DNA of 64,000 nucleotides from Paraburkholderia fungorum (lineage in GTDB: Bacteria; Pseudomonadota; Gammaproteobacteria; Burkholderiales; Burkholderiaceae), in the NCBI RefSeq assembly GCF_902833645.1, contig NZ_CADFGE010000007.1, forward strand, positions 248,001 through 312,000, given 5' to 3'. Below the pieces are notes generated by a model. The model worked only from the letters and a program-made list of their open reading frames with translations, had not been told where the DNA came from and made no database searches. Below, one piece after another: positions 32,935-43,285 of the stretch. Position 1 is the first letter of the stretch. Every line of letters starts with the position of its first letter. Position numbers and translations under genes: made by a program.

Positions 32935-33854
32935 CGAAACTGATCAAGCGCGCCTCGGCTGAAGCCCGTGCTTTCCGCAACAAAGCCGCTGACGGCGACG
33001 ACCACACGCCGAACAAACAGAAAGTAGTGCGCAACAAAAAGCGCGCACTGCACGACGACGACCTGCACGACGCGCCGCAAATCGAAGCGCCGCGCAAGCC
33101 TCGCTTCGCGCCGGTCACGTTCTCGGAAGAGGGCGGCGTGCGTTTTCTGCACTTCGGTACGGAATGGGTGCAAGGCGCGATGCGTCTGCGCAAGCCGGAC
33201 CACATCGAACTCGAATACGCGCAACAGATGATGGCCTGGCTGCTGTTCATCGAAACGCCCAGGCGGATCGTCCAGCTCGGTCTCGGCGCAGCCGCGCTGA
33301 CCAAGTTTGCCCATCGCTTCCTGAAGCGCGCGAAGGTCGAAGCGGTCGAAGTGAACCCGGCGGTAGTGGTGGCCGCGCGCACGATGTTCGAACTGCCGCA
33401 CGACGACGCACGTCTCACCGTGCACGAAATGGATGCATGGGACTTCGTCAACGACCGCGCCAACCATGGCACGATCGGCGCGCTGCAAATCGACGTCTAC
33501 GATGCGACCGCGCGTGGCCCGGTGCTCGACAGCGTCGGTTTTTACCGTGCGGTACGCGCCTGTCTGACCGACGCGGGCGTGGTGACTGTCAACCTGTTCG
33601 GCGATCATCCGAGCTTCGTGCGCAACATGAAGCGCCTGAACGAAGCGTTCGATGGCCGCGTGGTCGCGCTGCCGGAAGTGCACGATGGCAACCGTATCGC
33701 GGTCGCCTTCTCCGGCCCGGCGCTCGACGTGCCGTTCGCGGCGTTGCAAACACGCGCGAAGCTGATCGAAGCGGAACTCGGCTTGCCGGCGCGCAAGTGG
33801 ATCAAGGGTCTGCAGGAGTCGACCGGACAGAACGGCAGCTCGTTCTCGATCTGA
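32931..33854 (+). CDS. Spermidine synthase-like methyltransferase-fold protein
   Basis: This 307-aa protein has a charged N-terminal extension (about 1-60, KRASAEARAFRNKAADGDDH) and a Rossmann domain with IVQLGLGAAALTKFAHRFL, VEAVEVNPAVVVAARTMFEL and IDVYDA. These features match spermidine synthase-like proteins that often lack polyamine activity. It overlaps the glycosylase gene as ATGA, forming a three-gene unit with ubiC. True substrate unknown. Confidence 0.82.
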   Translation: MTKLIKRASAEARAFRNKAADGDDHTPNKQKVVRNKKRALHDDDLHDAPQIEAPRKPRFAPVTFSEEGGVRFLHFGTEWVQGAMRLRKPDHIELEYAQQMMAWLLFIETPRRIVQLGLGAAALTKFAHRFLKRAKVEAVEVNPAVVVAARTMFELPHDDARLTVHEMDAWDFVNDRANHGTIGALQIDVYDATARGPVLDSVGFYRAVRACLTDAGVVTVNLFGDHPSFVRNMKRLNEAFDGRVVALPEVHDGNRIAVAFSGPALDVPFAALQTRAKLIEAELGLPARKWIKGLQESTGQNGSSFSI

Positions 33855-33952
33855 TGTGAAATTGGGGCGGCCCGGCCCGCCCCCCGCCCAACTCTGCTAA
33901 ACCGCCGCCCCGCCCGCCCCAGCAGCACATTCGCGCCTCGGGTCGTCCCTGC

Positions 33953-33980
33953 TTGACCTGACGTTCTCGGCTCCTATACT
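33953..33980 (+). promoter_or_regulatory. Sigma-70 promoter of the DUF3311-mctP operon
   Basis: TTGACC (33953-33958), 16 bp, TATACT (33975-33980) lies about 100 bp before the DUF3311 start. Both boxes differ from consensus by one base or two. Confidence 0.65.
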
Positions 33981-34081
33981 CTTTCGAAGCTTTCGGGGTA
34001 CCCGTGGCCTACCTGCGACGGGACATCCACTACCCGTCCACACACGGGCCAACATTTCAATAATAGGGAAGAGGAGACGTC

Positions 34082-34330
34082 ATGGCTCACGACGCCGACG
34101 CGAACAAGGCCAGCAAGCACTGGCTCTGGTTGCTGCTGTTGCCCTGGATCGCGATGATCTGGGTGCCGTCATATAACAAGGTCGAACCGCAACTGTTCGA
34201 TTTCCCGTTCTTCTACTGGTATCAACTCCTCTGGGTGCTGATCAGCGCGATCATCACGGCGCTCGTGTACTTCAAGACCAAGACCCGCTCGCGAGGCACG
34301 CCGGGCAGCTCGCAAGGGGGCGCACGATAA
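34082..34330 (+). CDS. DUF3311 small membrane protein
   Basis: This 82-aa protein has two membrane segments (about 13-30, WLWLLLLPWIAMIWVPSY; and 42-64). DUF3311 proteins are encoded directly before sodium:solute symporters of the MctP type and are probably small subunits or assembly partners. GAAGAGGAGA precedes the ATG. The stop overlaps the mctP start (TAATG), so the two are translationally coupled. Confidence 0.9.
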   Translation: MAHDADANKASKHWLWLLLLPWIAMIWVPSYNKVEPQLFDFPFFYWYQLLWVLISAIITALVYFKTKTRSRGTPGSSQGGAR

Positions 34331-35880
34331 TGAACGCCACCGCAACTTTCGTCTTCGTCCTGTTTTTCATCGGCGTCACCATTCTCGGCTTTATTGCGGC
34401 CCATTGGCGCAAGGGCGACCTCGCCCATCTGGAAGAGTGGGGCCTCGGCGGCCGGCGCTTCGGCACCATCGTCACATGGTTCCTGCTGGGCGGCGACCTG
34501 TACACCGCCTACACCTTTATCGCCGTGCCGGCGCTGGTGTTCGGTGCGGGCGCAACCGGTTTCTTCGCGCTGCCGTACACGATCCTGATCTATCCGTTCG
34601 CCTTTGTGGTGTTCCCGAAGCTGTGGAGCATCGCCAAGCGTCAGGGCTACGTGACCTCGGCGGACTTCGTCTCGGCTCGCTACGGCAGCCGCATGCTGGC
34701 GCTGGCGATTGCCGTGACCGGCATTGTCGCGACGATGCCGTACATCGCGCTGCAACTGGTCGGTATCGAAGTGGTGATCGGCGCGCTGGGTTTCGACACC
34801 AAGGGCTTCGTCGGCGATCTGCCGCTGATCATCGCGTTCGCGATCCTGGCAGCCTACACGTACACCTCGGGCCTGCGCGCGCCGGCCATGATCGCGGTGG
34901 TGAAGGACGTGCTGATCTACATCACGATCTTTGCCGCGATCATCGTGATTCCGCCGCAACTGGGCGGTTTCGGCCATATCTTCAGCGTGGTGCCGCCGGC
35001 CAAGCTGCTGCTGAAAGCGCCGGACGTGTCGAGCCTGAATGGCTACAGCGCGTACGCGACGCTTGCGGTCGGCTCGGCGCTCGCGCTGTTCCTGTACCCG
35101 CACTCGATCACCGCGGTGTTGTCGTCGAAGTCGGGTAACACGATCCGCCGCAACATGGCGATGCTGCCGGCTTACTCGCTGGTGCTCGGCCTGCTCGCGC
35201 TGCTGGGCTTCATGGCGCTGGCCTCGGGTGTGAAGGACATGCCGGAATTCGCGCCGTACTTCAAGGCGTTCGGCCCGAACTTCGCGGTGCCGGCGCTGTT
35301 CCTGCACTTCTTCCCGTCCTGGTTCGTGGGCGTGGCCTTCGCGGCGATCGGCATCGGCGCGCTGGTGCCGGCGGCGATCATGTCGATTGCAGCGGCAAAC
35401 CTGTACACGCGCAACATCCATAAGGAGTTCGTGAACCGCAACATGACGCACGACCAGGAGACCAACGTCGCCAAGCTGGTGTCGCTGATCGTCAAGGTCG
35501 GCGCGGTCGCGTTCATTCTCGGGCTGCCGCTCACGTATGCGATTCAGCTTCAGTTGCTGGGCGGTATCTGGATCATCCAGACGCTGCCGGCCATCGTGCT
35601 GGGTCTCTACACGCGCGTGCTCGACTACCGCGGCCTGCTGATCGGCTGGGCAGTCGGTATCGCAACCGGCACCTGGATGGCGATTTCGCTGAAGCTGGCT
35701 GGCTCGATCTTCACGATCCACCTGTTCGGCATGGCGATCCCCGGCTATGCCGCGGTGTGGTCGCTGATCGTCAACCTGGTGGTTTCGGTGGTGGTGAGCA
35801 TTCTGGTGCGCATGTTCGGCATGCAGCGCGCCGAAGACCGCACCCGTCCGGAAGACTATCTGGACGTGGTCGAAGGCTAA
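34330..35880 (+). CDS. mctP: Sodium:solute symporter, MctP-type monocarboxylate permease
   Basis: This 516-aa inner-membrane transporter has about 13 hydrophobic segments. The N-terminal SSS-family region (EEWGLGGRRFGTIVTWFLLG, then GDLYTAYTF) and the central GALVPAAIMSIAAANLYTRN are typical. MctP proteins take up monocarboxylates such as lactate, pyruvate or alanine. The specific substrate here is inferred from similarity only. It is preceded by its DUF3311 partner and followed by a strong terminator. Confidence 0.88.
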   Translation: MNATATFVFVLFFIGVTILGFIAAHWRKGDLAHLEEWGLGGRRFGTIVTWFLLGGDLYTAYTFIAVPALVFGAGATGFFALPYTILIYPFAFVVFPKLWSIAKRQGYVTSADFVSARYGSRMLALAIAVTGIVATMPYIALQLVGIEVVIGALGFDTKGFVGDLPLIIAFAILAAYTYTSGLRAPAMIAVVKDVLIYITIFAAIIVIPPQLGGFGHIFSVVPPAKLLLKAPDVSSLNGYSAYATLAVGSALALFLYPHSITAVLSSKSGNTIRRNMAMLPAYSLVLGLLALLGFMALASGVKDMPEFAPYFKAFGPNFAVPALFLHFFPSWFVGVAFAAIGIGALVPAAIMSIAAANLYTRNIHKEFVNRNMTHDQETNVAKLVSLIVKVGAVAFILGLPLTYAIQLQLLGGIWIIQTLPAIVLGLYTRVLDYRGLLIGWAVGIATGTWMAISLKLAGSIFTIHLFGMAIPGYAAVWSLIVNLVVSVVVSILVRMFGMQRAEDRTRPEDYLDVVEG

Positions 35881-35909
35881 GTCGGCCGATCTGTCCCGCC
35901 TGAAAAAGC

Positions 35910-35948
35910 AACGCCCGCAGACAAAAGTTTGCGGGCGTTTGTCTTTCC
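35910..35948 (+). terminator. Rho-independent terminator after mctP
   Basis: AACGCCCGCA (35910-35919) pairs with TGCGGGCGTT (35930-35939) across a 10-nt loop, followed by TTGTCTTT. It lies 30 bp after the mctP stop. Confidence 0.8.
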
Positions 35949-36005
35949 GGGGTACTCCAGGGCAGGATAGCGGAACTGCCCTTCAAAGCGTCCGTCGCGC
36001 GAGCC

Positions 36006-37130
36006 ATGGCTTCTGCCGATTCCCCCCGCGTGATTGCCCGCCGCTCGGCCATGAGCCGGATGGTGCGCGCGATCACCTCGCCGTACTACCGCTATCGCCA
36101 TGCGAAGGTGCTGCATAGCTTGCGGGTCGGTATCGCAATGCTGGTGTCGATTCTCGCGACCACCGGCATCGACATTCCCCACGGCATCTGGTCGTCGGTC
36201 ACCCTGCTGGTGGTGATCGGCGGCTTGCAGCATCACGGCAATATCCGCAAGAAGGCCGCCGACCGGGCGGCGGGAACGCTGCTCGGCGCAGTGATCGGGC
36301 TGGCGCTGATCCTGTTGCAGAACCTGACCGGCTCGCTGCCGCTCACCTATGTGCTGATGTCGATCGTCGCGGCGATCTGCGCGTGGTTCGCAATCGGTTC
36401 ATCGGGGTATATCGGTTTGCTGACGGCAATTACGATGTGCATCGTCGCCGGCCATGGCGACAATCTGATCGACGTCGGCCTGTGGCGCACGTTGAACGTG
36501 CTGATCGGCATTGTGATCGCGCTGGCGTTTTCGTTCGCGTTGCCGCTACACGCGACTTATTCGTGGCGTTACGGGCTCGCCGCCAATTTGCGTGCCTGCG
36601 CGCAGATTTACAGCCGCTTGCTGGAAGGGGAGACGATCAGCGAGGACGAGCAGGTCAAACGCTTTCTCGAGATCAACAAACGGCTCGTCCAACTGCGCTC
36701 GCTGATGCCTTCGGTGGCGAAAGAGATCGACGTGCCGCAGTCCAAACTCGACGAAATCCAGCGGCTGCATCGCTCGGTGCTCAGTTCGCTGGAATTGCTG
36801 GCGACCGGCCCGCTGATGCGCGCAGATGCCGTGGCTCGCGCTGCGTATGCGCGGCAGTGCGGCGTCGAGGTGCACGCCGTGCGCGGCATGCTGCTGGCGA
36901 TGGCGCGCGGTCTGCGTTTTGGCCGCGCGACGCACTTCGGCATCCCGGCCGCTTCACCGCTCACCGAGGTGTGCAGCGGCGCGGCATTGGACTTGCCGCC
37001 CGAGCTGCAAGGGCCGTATTGGCTCGGGCAGCGGCTTGCCGAACAGGTGGACCGGCTGCGCGCCTTGCTGCTGGAGACCGAGCCGAACTGGAACATCGAG
37101 CGGCATTCGCGGTTTTTGCAGAAAGCCTAG
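36006..37130 (+). CDS. FUSC family membrane protein
   Basis: This 374-aa protein has six N-terminal membrane segments (about 40-180) containing GIWSSVTLLVVIGGLQHHGN and KKAADRAAGTLLGAVIGLAL, the FUSC/aromatic-acid-exporter signature. A cytosolic helical domain (about 190-374) follows. Such proteins export aromatic acids or fusaric acid, often with membrane-fusion partners, none of which are nearby. An internal ATG at 36051 is an alternative start; neither has a strong ribosome site. Confidence 0.85.
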   Translation: MASADSPRVIARRSAMSRMVRAITSPYYRYRHAKVLHSLRVGIAMLVSILATTGIDIPHGIWSSVTLLVVIGGLQHHGNIRKKAADRAAGTLLGAVIGLALILLQNLTGSLPLTYVLMSIVAAICAWFAIGSSGYIGLLTAITMCIVAGHGDNLIDVGLWRTLNVLIGIVIALAFSFALPLHATYSWRYGLAANLRACAQIYSRLLEGETISEDEQVKRFLEINKRLVQLRSLMPSVAKEIDVPQSKLDEIQRLHRSVLSSLELLATGPLMRADAVARAAYARQCGVEVHAVRGMLLAMARGLRFGRATHFGIPAASPLTEVCSGAALDLPPELQGPYWLGQRLAEQVDRLRALLLETEPNWNIERHSRFLQKA

Positions 37131-37199
37131 AGCGCTGCGGTCAGGCTCGCGTGCCCTTTGCCAATCCGCCACCGCAGCGGCGGCCGTCGGACCCGCCGC

Positions 37200-37625
37200 T
37201 CACGATGCCTGCTCTTCCGGGACGCCCACCATCCAGCCGAGACCGAAGCGGTCCACCACCATCCCGAACCTTTTGCTCCAGAAGGTGGGCTGCAGCGGCA
37301 TCATCACCTGTCCGCCATCGGCGAGCGCGTTGAAGCATTTTTCGGCCGAGGCGTCGTCGTCGACCGTTAGCGACAGACTGAAACCGTTCATCGAGCCTGC
37401 GTTGGGGTCGCACCGGCCGTCGGACGCCATCCAGACCGTCGAGCCAAGCTTGATGGCCGCGTGCATGATCTTGTCCCCTGTGCCGGGAGGTATCTGGGCC
37501 TGGGCCTCAGGCGGCGCCTCCTTGTAGCGCATCTGGAACGTGACTTCGGCGCCGAGTTTCTCGCTGTAATACTTGAGCGCTTCTTCACACCGGCCGTTGA
37601 AAAAAACGTAAGGCTGAACGTACAT
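37200..37625 (-). CDS. VOC family protein, PhnB-like
   Basis: This 141-aa protein begins MYVQPYVFFNGRCEEALKYY, the PhnB/3-demethylubiquinone-like VOC opening, with GDKIMHAAIKLGSTVWMASD and GGQVMMPLQPTFWSKRFGMV later. Start ATG 37625 has GGGAGA upstream; the longer frame to 37796 adds non-family residues. PhnB-like proteins have no well-established enzymatic role. It stands alone. Confidence 0.88.
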   Translation of the reverse strand: MYVQPYVFFNGRCEEALKYYSEKLGAEVTFQMRYKEAPPEAQAQIPPGTGDKIMHAAIKLGSTVWMASDGRCDPNAGSMNGFSLSLTVDDDASAEKCFNALADGGQVMMPLQPTFWSKRFGMVVDRFGLGWMVGVPEEQAS

Positions 37626-37812
37626 GATCGTCTCCCGGATTAGGGTCAGCGGCGCCGCGTTCCTTCGGCAAATGACCGCGAGGGAGTGGGCGTGCAGACG
37701 ATTGTAGTCGTCCGTTGCGGCAGCAATTGTGACTTTATTACGTAGGGAGGAGGCGTAAAAGGGCTGCGGCGCCGGACCTGCTTCGGACCGGCACACGCAG
37801 CCGTAAACGCCG

Positions 37813-37844
37813 CGCGGCCCCGAACCGGAAGGCTCAGGGCCGCG
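37813..37844 (-). terminator. Hairpin after transaldolase
   Basis: CGCGGCCC (37813-37820) pairs with GGGCCGCG (37837-37844) across a 16-nt loop. It lies 24 bp beyond the tal stop on the minus strand and has only a weak T-run (GTTTA) behind it. Confidence 0.4.
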
Positions 37845-37867
37845 TACCCAGGCGATGAAGGCGAAGC

Positions 37868-38821
37868 TTAACGCAGCGCTTCGATCAGCTTCTCCAGCTT
37901 GACGGCGTCCGCCGCGAACGCGCGGATGCCTTCAGCCAGCTTCTCGGTTGCCATGGCTTCGTCGTTGACGAGGAAACGGAACGACGCTTCGTCGACAGGC
38001 ACGCGTTCGATGTCCGTACCCGAGGCGAGTTCAGGCGACAGCTTGCGTTCGACCTTCTCCGTGCTGTCCTGCAGCTTTTGCAACAGATCCGGGCTGATCG
38101 TCAGCAGATCGCAACCGGCCAGTTCCAGAATCTGGCCCGTGGTGCGGAAGCTCGCGCCCATCACCTCGGTCTTGTAGCCGAACTTCTTGTAGTACGCGTA
38201 AATGCGGCGCACCGATTGGACGCCCGGGTCGTTGGCGCCGCCGTCTTTCGCTTCGTCCCATGCGCTGCCGGCGTTTTTCTTGTACCAGTCGTAGATACGG
38301 CCGACGAACGGCGAGATCAGTTGCGCGCCCGCTTCGGCGCAAGCGGCGGCCTGGGCCAGCGAGAACAGCAGGGTCATGTTGCAGTGGATGCCTTCCTTCT
38401 GCAGCACTTCGGCCGCGCGGACGCCTTCCCACGTGGAAGCCAGCTTGATCAGCACGCGTTCGCGGCCGATTCCGTGGTCTTTGTACAGGGCGATCAGCTC
38501 ACGGCCCTTGGCGATCGACGCCTGGGTGTCGAACGACAGGCGCGCGTCCACCTCAGTCGACACCCGGCCCGGGATGATCTTGAGAATTTCGGTGCCGAAC
38601 GCGATCAGCAACTGGTCGATGATCGCGCCGACCGGTTTCGACGCGTGAGCTTTCACGGTCTTTTCGAGCAGCGGCTTGTAGTCGTCTTTCTGGACGGCCT
38701 TCAGAATCAGCGACGGATTGGTCGTCGCGTCCTGCGGCTTGTACTGCGCAAGCTGCTGGAAGTCGCCGGTATCGGCCACGACGGTGGTGTATTGCTTGAG
38801 TTGGTCGAGTGCGGTTGTCAT
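37868..38821 (-). CDS. tal: Transaldolase
   Basis: This 317-aa pentose-phosphate enzyme transfers a dihydroxyacetone unit between sugar phosphates. The signature DATTNPSLILKAVQ is near residue 30. The Schiff-base lysine is in RVLIKLASTWEG (near 130), and ISPFVGRIYDWYKK is near 175. It is full length for the TalA/TalB class. It lies between a VOC gene and the broken benE. Confidence 0.95.
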   Translation of the reverse strand: MTTALDQLKQYTTVVADTGDFQQLAQYKPQDATTNPSLILKAVQKDDYKPLLEKTVKAHASKPVGAIIDQLLIAFGTEILKIIPGRVSTEVDARLSFDTQASIAKGRELIALYKDHGIGRERVLIKLASTWEGVRAAEVLQKEGIHCNMTLLFSLAQAAACAEAGAQLISPFVGRIYDWYKKNAGSAWDEAKDGGANDPGVQSVRRIYAYYKKFGYKTEVMGASFRTTGQILELAGCDLLTISPDLLQKLQDSTEKVERKLSPELASGTDIERVPVDEASFRFLVNDEAMATEKLAEGIRAFAADAVKLEKLIEALR

Positions 38822-39054
38822 GTTCAGGCCTTCATGGCGCGCGTGCGCCGTGGTTCAGGAGAAATGAGGTCGCCACCGGACGAAAAATAAAACAGCGCCG
38901 GTGGCCGCGGGTCACGCTGCAGCGTCCGCCCGCCATGTTGCCGGGAAACGCTGCCGGATGCTTCTATTCTATGGCGGATCGCCTGATGCAGTATTGACAC
39001 TTGGCGGCGCCGATCCGTTCACAAGGATTTGGCCGACGGTTTTGGGAGGGCGAT

Positions 39055-40275
39055 TCAACTGCGCCGGAGGTTCAGCACCAGTTGCGTCAGCACGCCTGCC
39101 ACCAGCCCCCAGAACGCCGAGCCGATCGACAGCAGCGTCAGGCCCGAGGCCGTCACCATGAACGTCACCAGCGCCGCCTCGCGCTGCTTCGTATCCTGCA
39201 TTGCGTTGGCAAGGCCGCTCATGATCGAGCCGAACAGCGCCAGCGCCGCGACCGAGACCACCAGCGCCTTGGGCAAGGCCGCGAACAGTGCGGCGATGGT
39301 GGCGCCAAAAATCCCGGCGATCAGATAGAAAATGCCGCACCAGAGCGCCGCGGTGTAACGCTTGCTACGGTTTTCGTGCGCTTCGGGGCCGGTACAGATC
39401 GCCGCCGTAATAGCCGCAAGATTGATGCCGTGCGAGCCAAACGGCGCGAGCAGCAGCGAGGCGATGCCGGTGGTCGCAATCAGCGGCGCGGAAGGCGTGG
39501 TGTAGCCGTCCGCGCGCAGCACGGCGATCCCCGGCACGTTCTGCGAGGCAGTCGCGACGATAAAGAGCGGGATGCCGATGCTGATGCTCGCCGCGACCGA
39601 AAATACCGGCATCGTGAACACCGGGTGGGCGAGCGCGACGTGAAAGCGGCTGAAATCGAGCAGCCCGAGCGCCCCGGCGGCGAGCGTGCCGACGATCAGC
39701 GTCGTCACGATCGCATAGCGCGGCGCGAAGCGTTTGACGATCAGGTAGGTGAAGAACATCGTCAGCACGAGCGCGGTCTGGAACTGCGCGGCGCGGAAAA
39801 TTTCGATGCCGATCTCGAACAGAATGCCCGCCAGCAAAGCCGAGGCGATGCCGGCCGGGATTTTCTTCATCAGCGTGTCGAACCATCCGGTCAGGCCGAC
39901 CACCGTCAGCAACACCGCGCAGACGATGAACGCGCCGATTGCCTCCGGGTAGGCCACATGCGGCAGCGACGACACCAGCAGCGCCGCGCCGGGCGTCGAC
40001 TAGGCGATCACGATCGGTGCGCGAAAACGCAGCGACAGGCCGATCGTGCAGACGGCCATGCCGATCGACAGCGCCCAGATCCACGACGAAATCTGCGCGT
40101 CGGTGAGATGCGCGGCCTGGCCTGCCTGAAACATCAGCACGAGCGCGCTGGTATAGCCCGTCATCATCGCGACGAAGCCGGCAACGACGGCGGACAGCGA
40201 CATATCGCTAAACGGTTTGAGCGGCCCGGCGAGGGCGTCGGCAGGGGACAAATCGGGCGCTGAAGACGGATTCAT
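39055..40275 (-). pseudogene. benE: Benzoate/H+ symporter BenE, interrupted by amber codon
   Basis: The frame encodes a benzoate membrane transporter: MNPSSAPDLSPADALAGPLK at the start, then membrane segments through RFRAPIVIA. A TAG stop (40000-40002) follows, and the same frame continues STPGAALLVSSLPHVAYPEA to residue 406. In the family this site reads IAWSTPG, so TGG (Trp92) has become TAG. Everything downstream is intact, with about 11 further membrane segments and no second lesion, so the mutation is recent or a sequencing error. No benABCD catabolic genes are nearby. Confidence 0.9.
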
Positions 40276-40315
40276 GCTGAAGCTTTATTATAGTTGGGAC
40301 AAAAACGCGGTCTGA

Positions 40316-41491
40316 TTATTTGCTCAATACGCGCATTGCCGTTTCGAGCCCGGCGAGAGTGAGCGGGTACATGCGATGGCCTAGCACTTCGCGGATCGCG
40401 CTGACCGACTGCCGGTAGGCCCACAAACCTTCCGGCTCCGGATTGAGCCACGCGTAGTGCGGGAAATGATCGGCGAGGCGGCGCAGCCAGACGGCGCCGG
40501 CTTCGGCGTTGTTGTACTCGACCGAGCCGCCCGGTTGCAACACTTCATAGGGACTCATGGTCGCGTCGCCGACAAAGATCAGCTTGTAGTCGGGCGTGAA
40601 CTTGTGCAGCAGGTCCCACGTGGGCATGCGCTCGGCGTGGCGGCGGCGATTGTTCTTCCACAGGAAATCGTACACACAGTTGTGGAAGTAATAGAACTCG
40701 AGATGCTTGAATTCTGCCTTGGCGGCGGAAAAGAGCTCTTCGGTGCGTTTGATGTGATCGTCCATCGAGCCGCCCACGTCGAGCAGCATCAACACTTTGA
40801 CCTTATTGTGCCGCTCCGGGACCATCTTCAGGTCGAGCCAGCCGGCGTTCGCGGCGGTGCTGCGGATCGTGTCGGGCAGATCGAGTTCTTCGGCGGCGCC
40901 TTCGCGGGCGAACCGGCGCAGGCGGCGCAACGCGATCTTGATGTTGCGCGTGCCGATTTCGACCTGGTCGTCGTAGTCCCGATAGGCGCGCGCTTCCCAC
41001 ACTTTCACCGCCGTGCGGTTGCCCGCCGCGTCGCCGCCGATGCGTACGCCTTCAGGGTTGTAGCCGCCGTTGCCGAACGGCGAGGTGCCGCCCGTGCCGA
41101 TCCATTTGTTGCCGCCTTCGTGGCGCTCTTTCTGCTCGTCGAACAGCTCCTTGAGGCGCTCCATTAGCTTGTCGAGGCCGCCCATCGCTTCGATCTGCGC
41201 TTTTTCCTCGGGCGACAGATCGCGTTGCAGCTTCTTCTTGAGCCAGTCGAGCGGGACGTCGAAGGCAAGCTCCGAGGCCTTCGCGACGCCGTTGAAATAG
41301 GCGCCGAACGCCTGGTCGAACTTGTCGAAATACTGCTCGTCCTTGACCAGCGTGATGCGCGCGAGATAGTAGAACTCGTCGAGCGACGGCGCGATCACAT
41401 TGGCTTTGAGCGCTTCGAGCAGCGTCAGGTATTCCTTGACCGACACCGGCAGTCTGGCGGCGCGCAGCGAGTAGAAGAAGTCGATCAGCAT
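40316..41491 (-). CDS. VWA domain protein, CoxE-like
   Basis: This 391-aa cytosolic protein has an N-terminal helical region beginning MLIDFFYSLRAARLPVSVKE. A von Willebrand factor A domain in the second half has the metal-site motif LLDVGGSMDDH near 248. It lies 72 bp after a MoxR AAA+ ATPase. Such pairs act together to insert cofactors or remodel protein complexes. No target enzyme gene is beside them here. Confidence 0.9.
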   Translation of the reverse strand: MLIDFFYSLRAARLPVSVKEYLTLLEALKANVIAPSLDEFYYLARITLVKDEQYFDKFDQAFGAYFNGVAKASELAFDVPLDWLKKKLQRDLSPEEKAQIEAMGGLDKLMERLKELFDEQKERHEGGNKWIGTGGTSPFGNGGYNPEGVRIGGDAAGNRTAVKVWEARAYRDYDDQVEIGTRNIKIALRRLRRFAREGAAEELDLPDTIRSTAANAGWLDLKMVPERHNKVKVLMLLDVGGSMDDHIKRTEELFSAAKAEFKHLEFYYFHNCVYDFLWKNNRRRHAERMPTWDLLHKFTPDYKLIFVGDATMSPYEVLQPGGSVEYNNAEAGAVWLRRLADHFPHYAWLNPEPEGLWAYRQSVSAIREVLGHRMYPLTLAGLETAMRVLSK

Positions 41492-41563
41492 GCTGTGTCC
41501 TCGGCGGCGGATGTGCGGCGCGGCGCCTTTATCAACGGGTATTCGCGGTCATCCAGCGGTCAA

Positions 41564-42406
<843 letters not shown>

Positions 42407-42857
42407 GGCGAGATGCTCTTTTTTGGGAAAAAACCCAGTATAAGTCAGAAGGCCTGTTGCGCTGAAACAGGCTCGCGTATGGTTTCACCCGCGGTGTCGG
42501 ACGTCGAAGCGAGCGCCCGCTGGGCTCGCGAACGACCCGCGTTTACCCGTAATGTCGGGTTCGCCCGGCGCGCCCGGTGGCTGACCGTGCCGGGTGGCGG
42601 GGCAGCTTGGGCGAGACTGGCCGGATCGCGGCGGTCGGCAGCGAGGCCGCGCGAATCGGGCGCGGCGGAGCAGAAAAGGCGTTAGCCGTGGCTTTGCGGC
42701 GCCCGGATGCGCCGCCGGCCCTGCCCGGTGGACGTTCGGCGCGACGTCGCGGTACAATTAGCCCGATTTTTTTGGCCTGCGTGGCTACCCATAAGAATAA
42801 CGGCGCGGGCCGTTGCCTTTTCGGGCGCCCGTTTCCCCTCAAGCCAGGTTACATGCT
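42407..42857. other. 451-bp divergent spacer
   Basis: GC-rich DNA lies between the MoxR gene (minus) and the cytochrome pair (plus). TACAAT at 42753-42758 is a possible -10 for the cytochromes, giving a leader of about 95 nt that begins CCCGATTTTTTTGG. No gene, hairpin of note or repeat is recognised. Confidence 0.45.
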
Positions 42858-43226
42858 ATGAATAAATTCGTTGGCAAACACGTCGTGATCGCAGCGCTGT
42901 CGGTGCTCGCGGGCTATGCGGCCAGTGCGCAGGCAGCGGATGTCGTCGGCAACGCGAAGGCGGGCCAAGGCAAGGTCGCGATGTGTATTGGTTGCCACGG
43001 CATTCCTGAATACCGCACGGCTTACCCTGAGGTCTACCGCGTGCCCATGCTCGGCGGCCAGAATCAGGCGTACCTCGAGAACGCCATGCATGGCTACAAG
43101 AAGGGCGACCGCCACTTTGAAACGATGCACGCGATCACCGCGTCGCTTTCGGATCAGGACATCGCCGACATCGCTGCCTACTACGCAGCGCAAAATGGCT
43201 CTTCGAAAAACAATCCCGACAAGTGA
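42858..43226 (+). CDS. c-type cytochrome, class I
   Basis: This 122-aa periplasmic monoheme cytochrome has a signal peptide (MNKFVGKHVVIAALSVLAGY, cleavage after AQA), heme motif CIGCH (near 43) and a distal methionine candidate in YRVPMLGGQNQAYLENAM. Start 42858 matches the signal peptide; the upstream in-frame ATG at 42813 does not. It lies 59 bp before a second cytochrome, and both resemble single domains of cytochrome c4. They probably pass electrons to a terminal oxidase, which is not in the window. Confidence 0.93.
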   Translation: MNKFVGKHVVIAALSVLAGYAASAQAADVVGNAKAGQGKVAMCIGCHGIPEYRTAYPEVYRVPMLGGQNQAYLENAMHGYKKGDRHFETMHAITASLSDQDIADIAAYYAAQNGSSKNNPDK

Positions 43227-43285
43227 TCGGCGGCGCTGATCCATCCGGTCACTCGGCTATTTATATTCGCGGGATAGGAGAATTC

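Noticed and set aside
34222..35721. A 499-codon minus-strand frame opposite mctP
   Set aside because: Extremely Arg/Asp/His-rich composition, typical of an antisense shadow; mctP is well supported.
39001..40263. A 420-codon plus-strand frame opposite benE
   Set aside because: Antisense shadow of the BenE frame, with no domain. Its openness is not evidence that benE is spurious.
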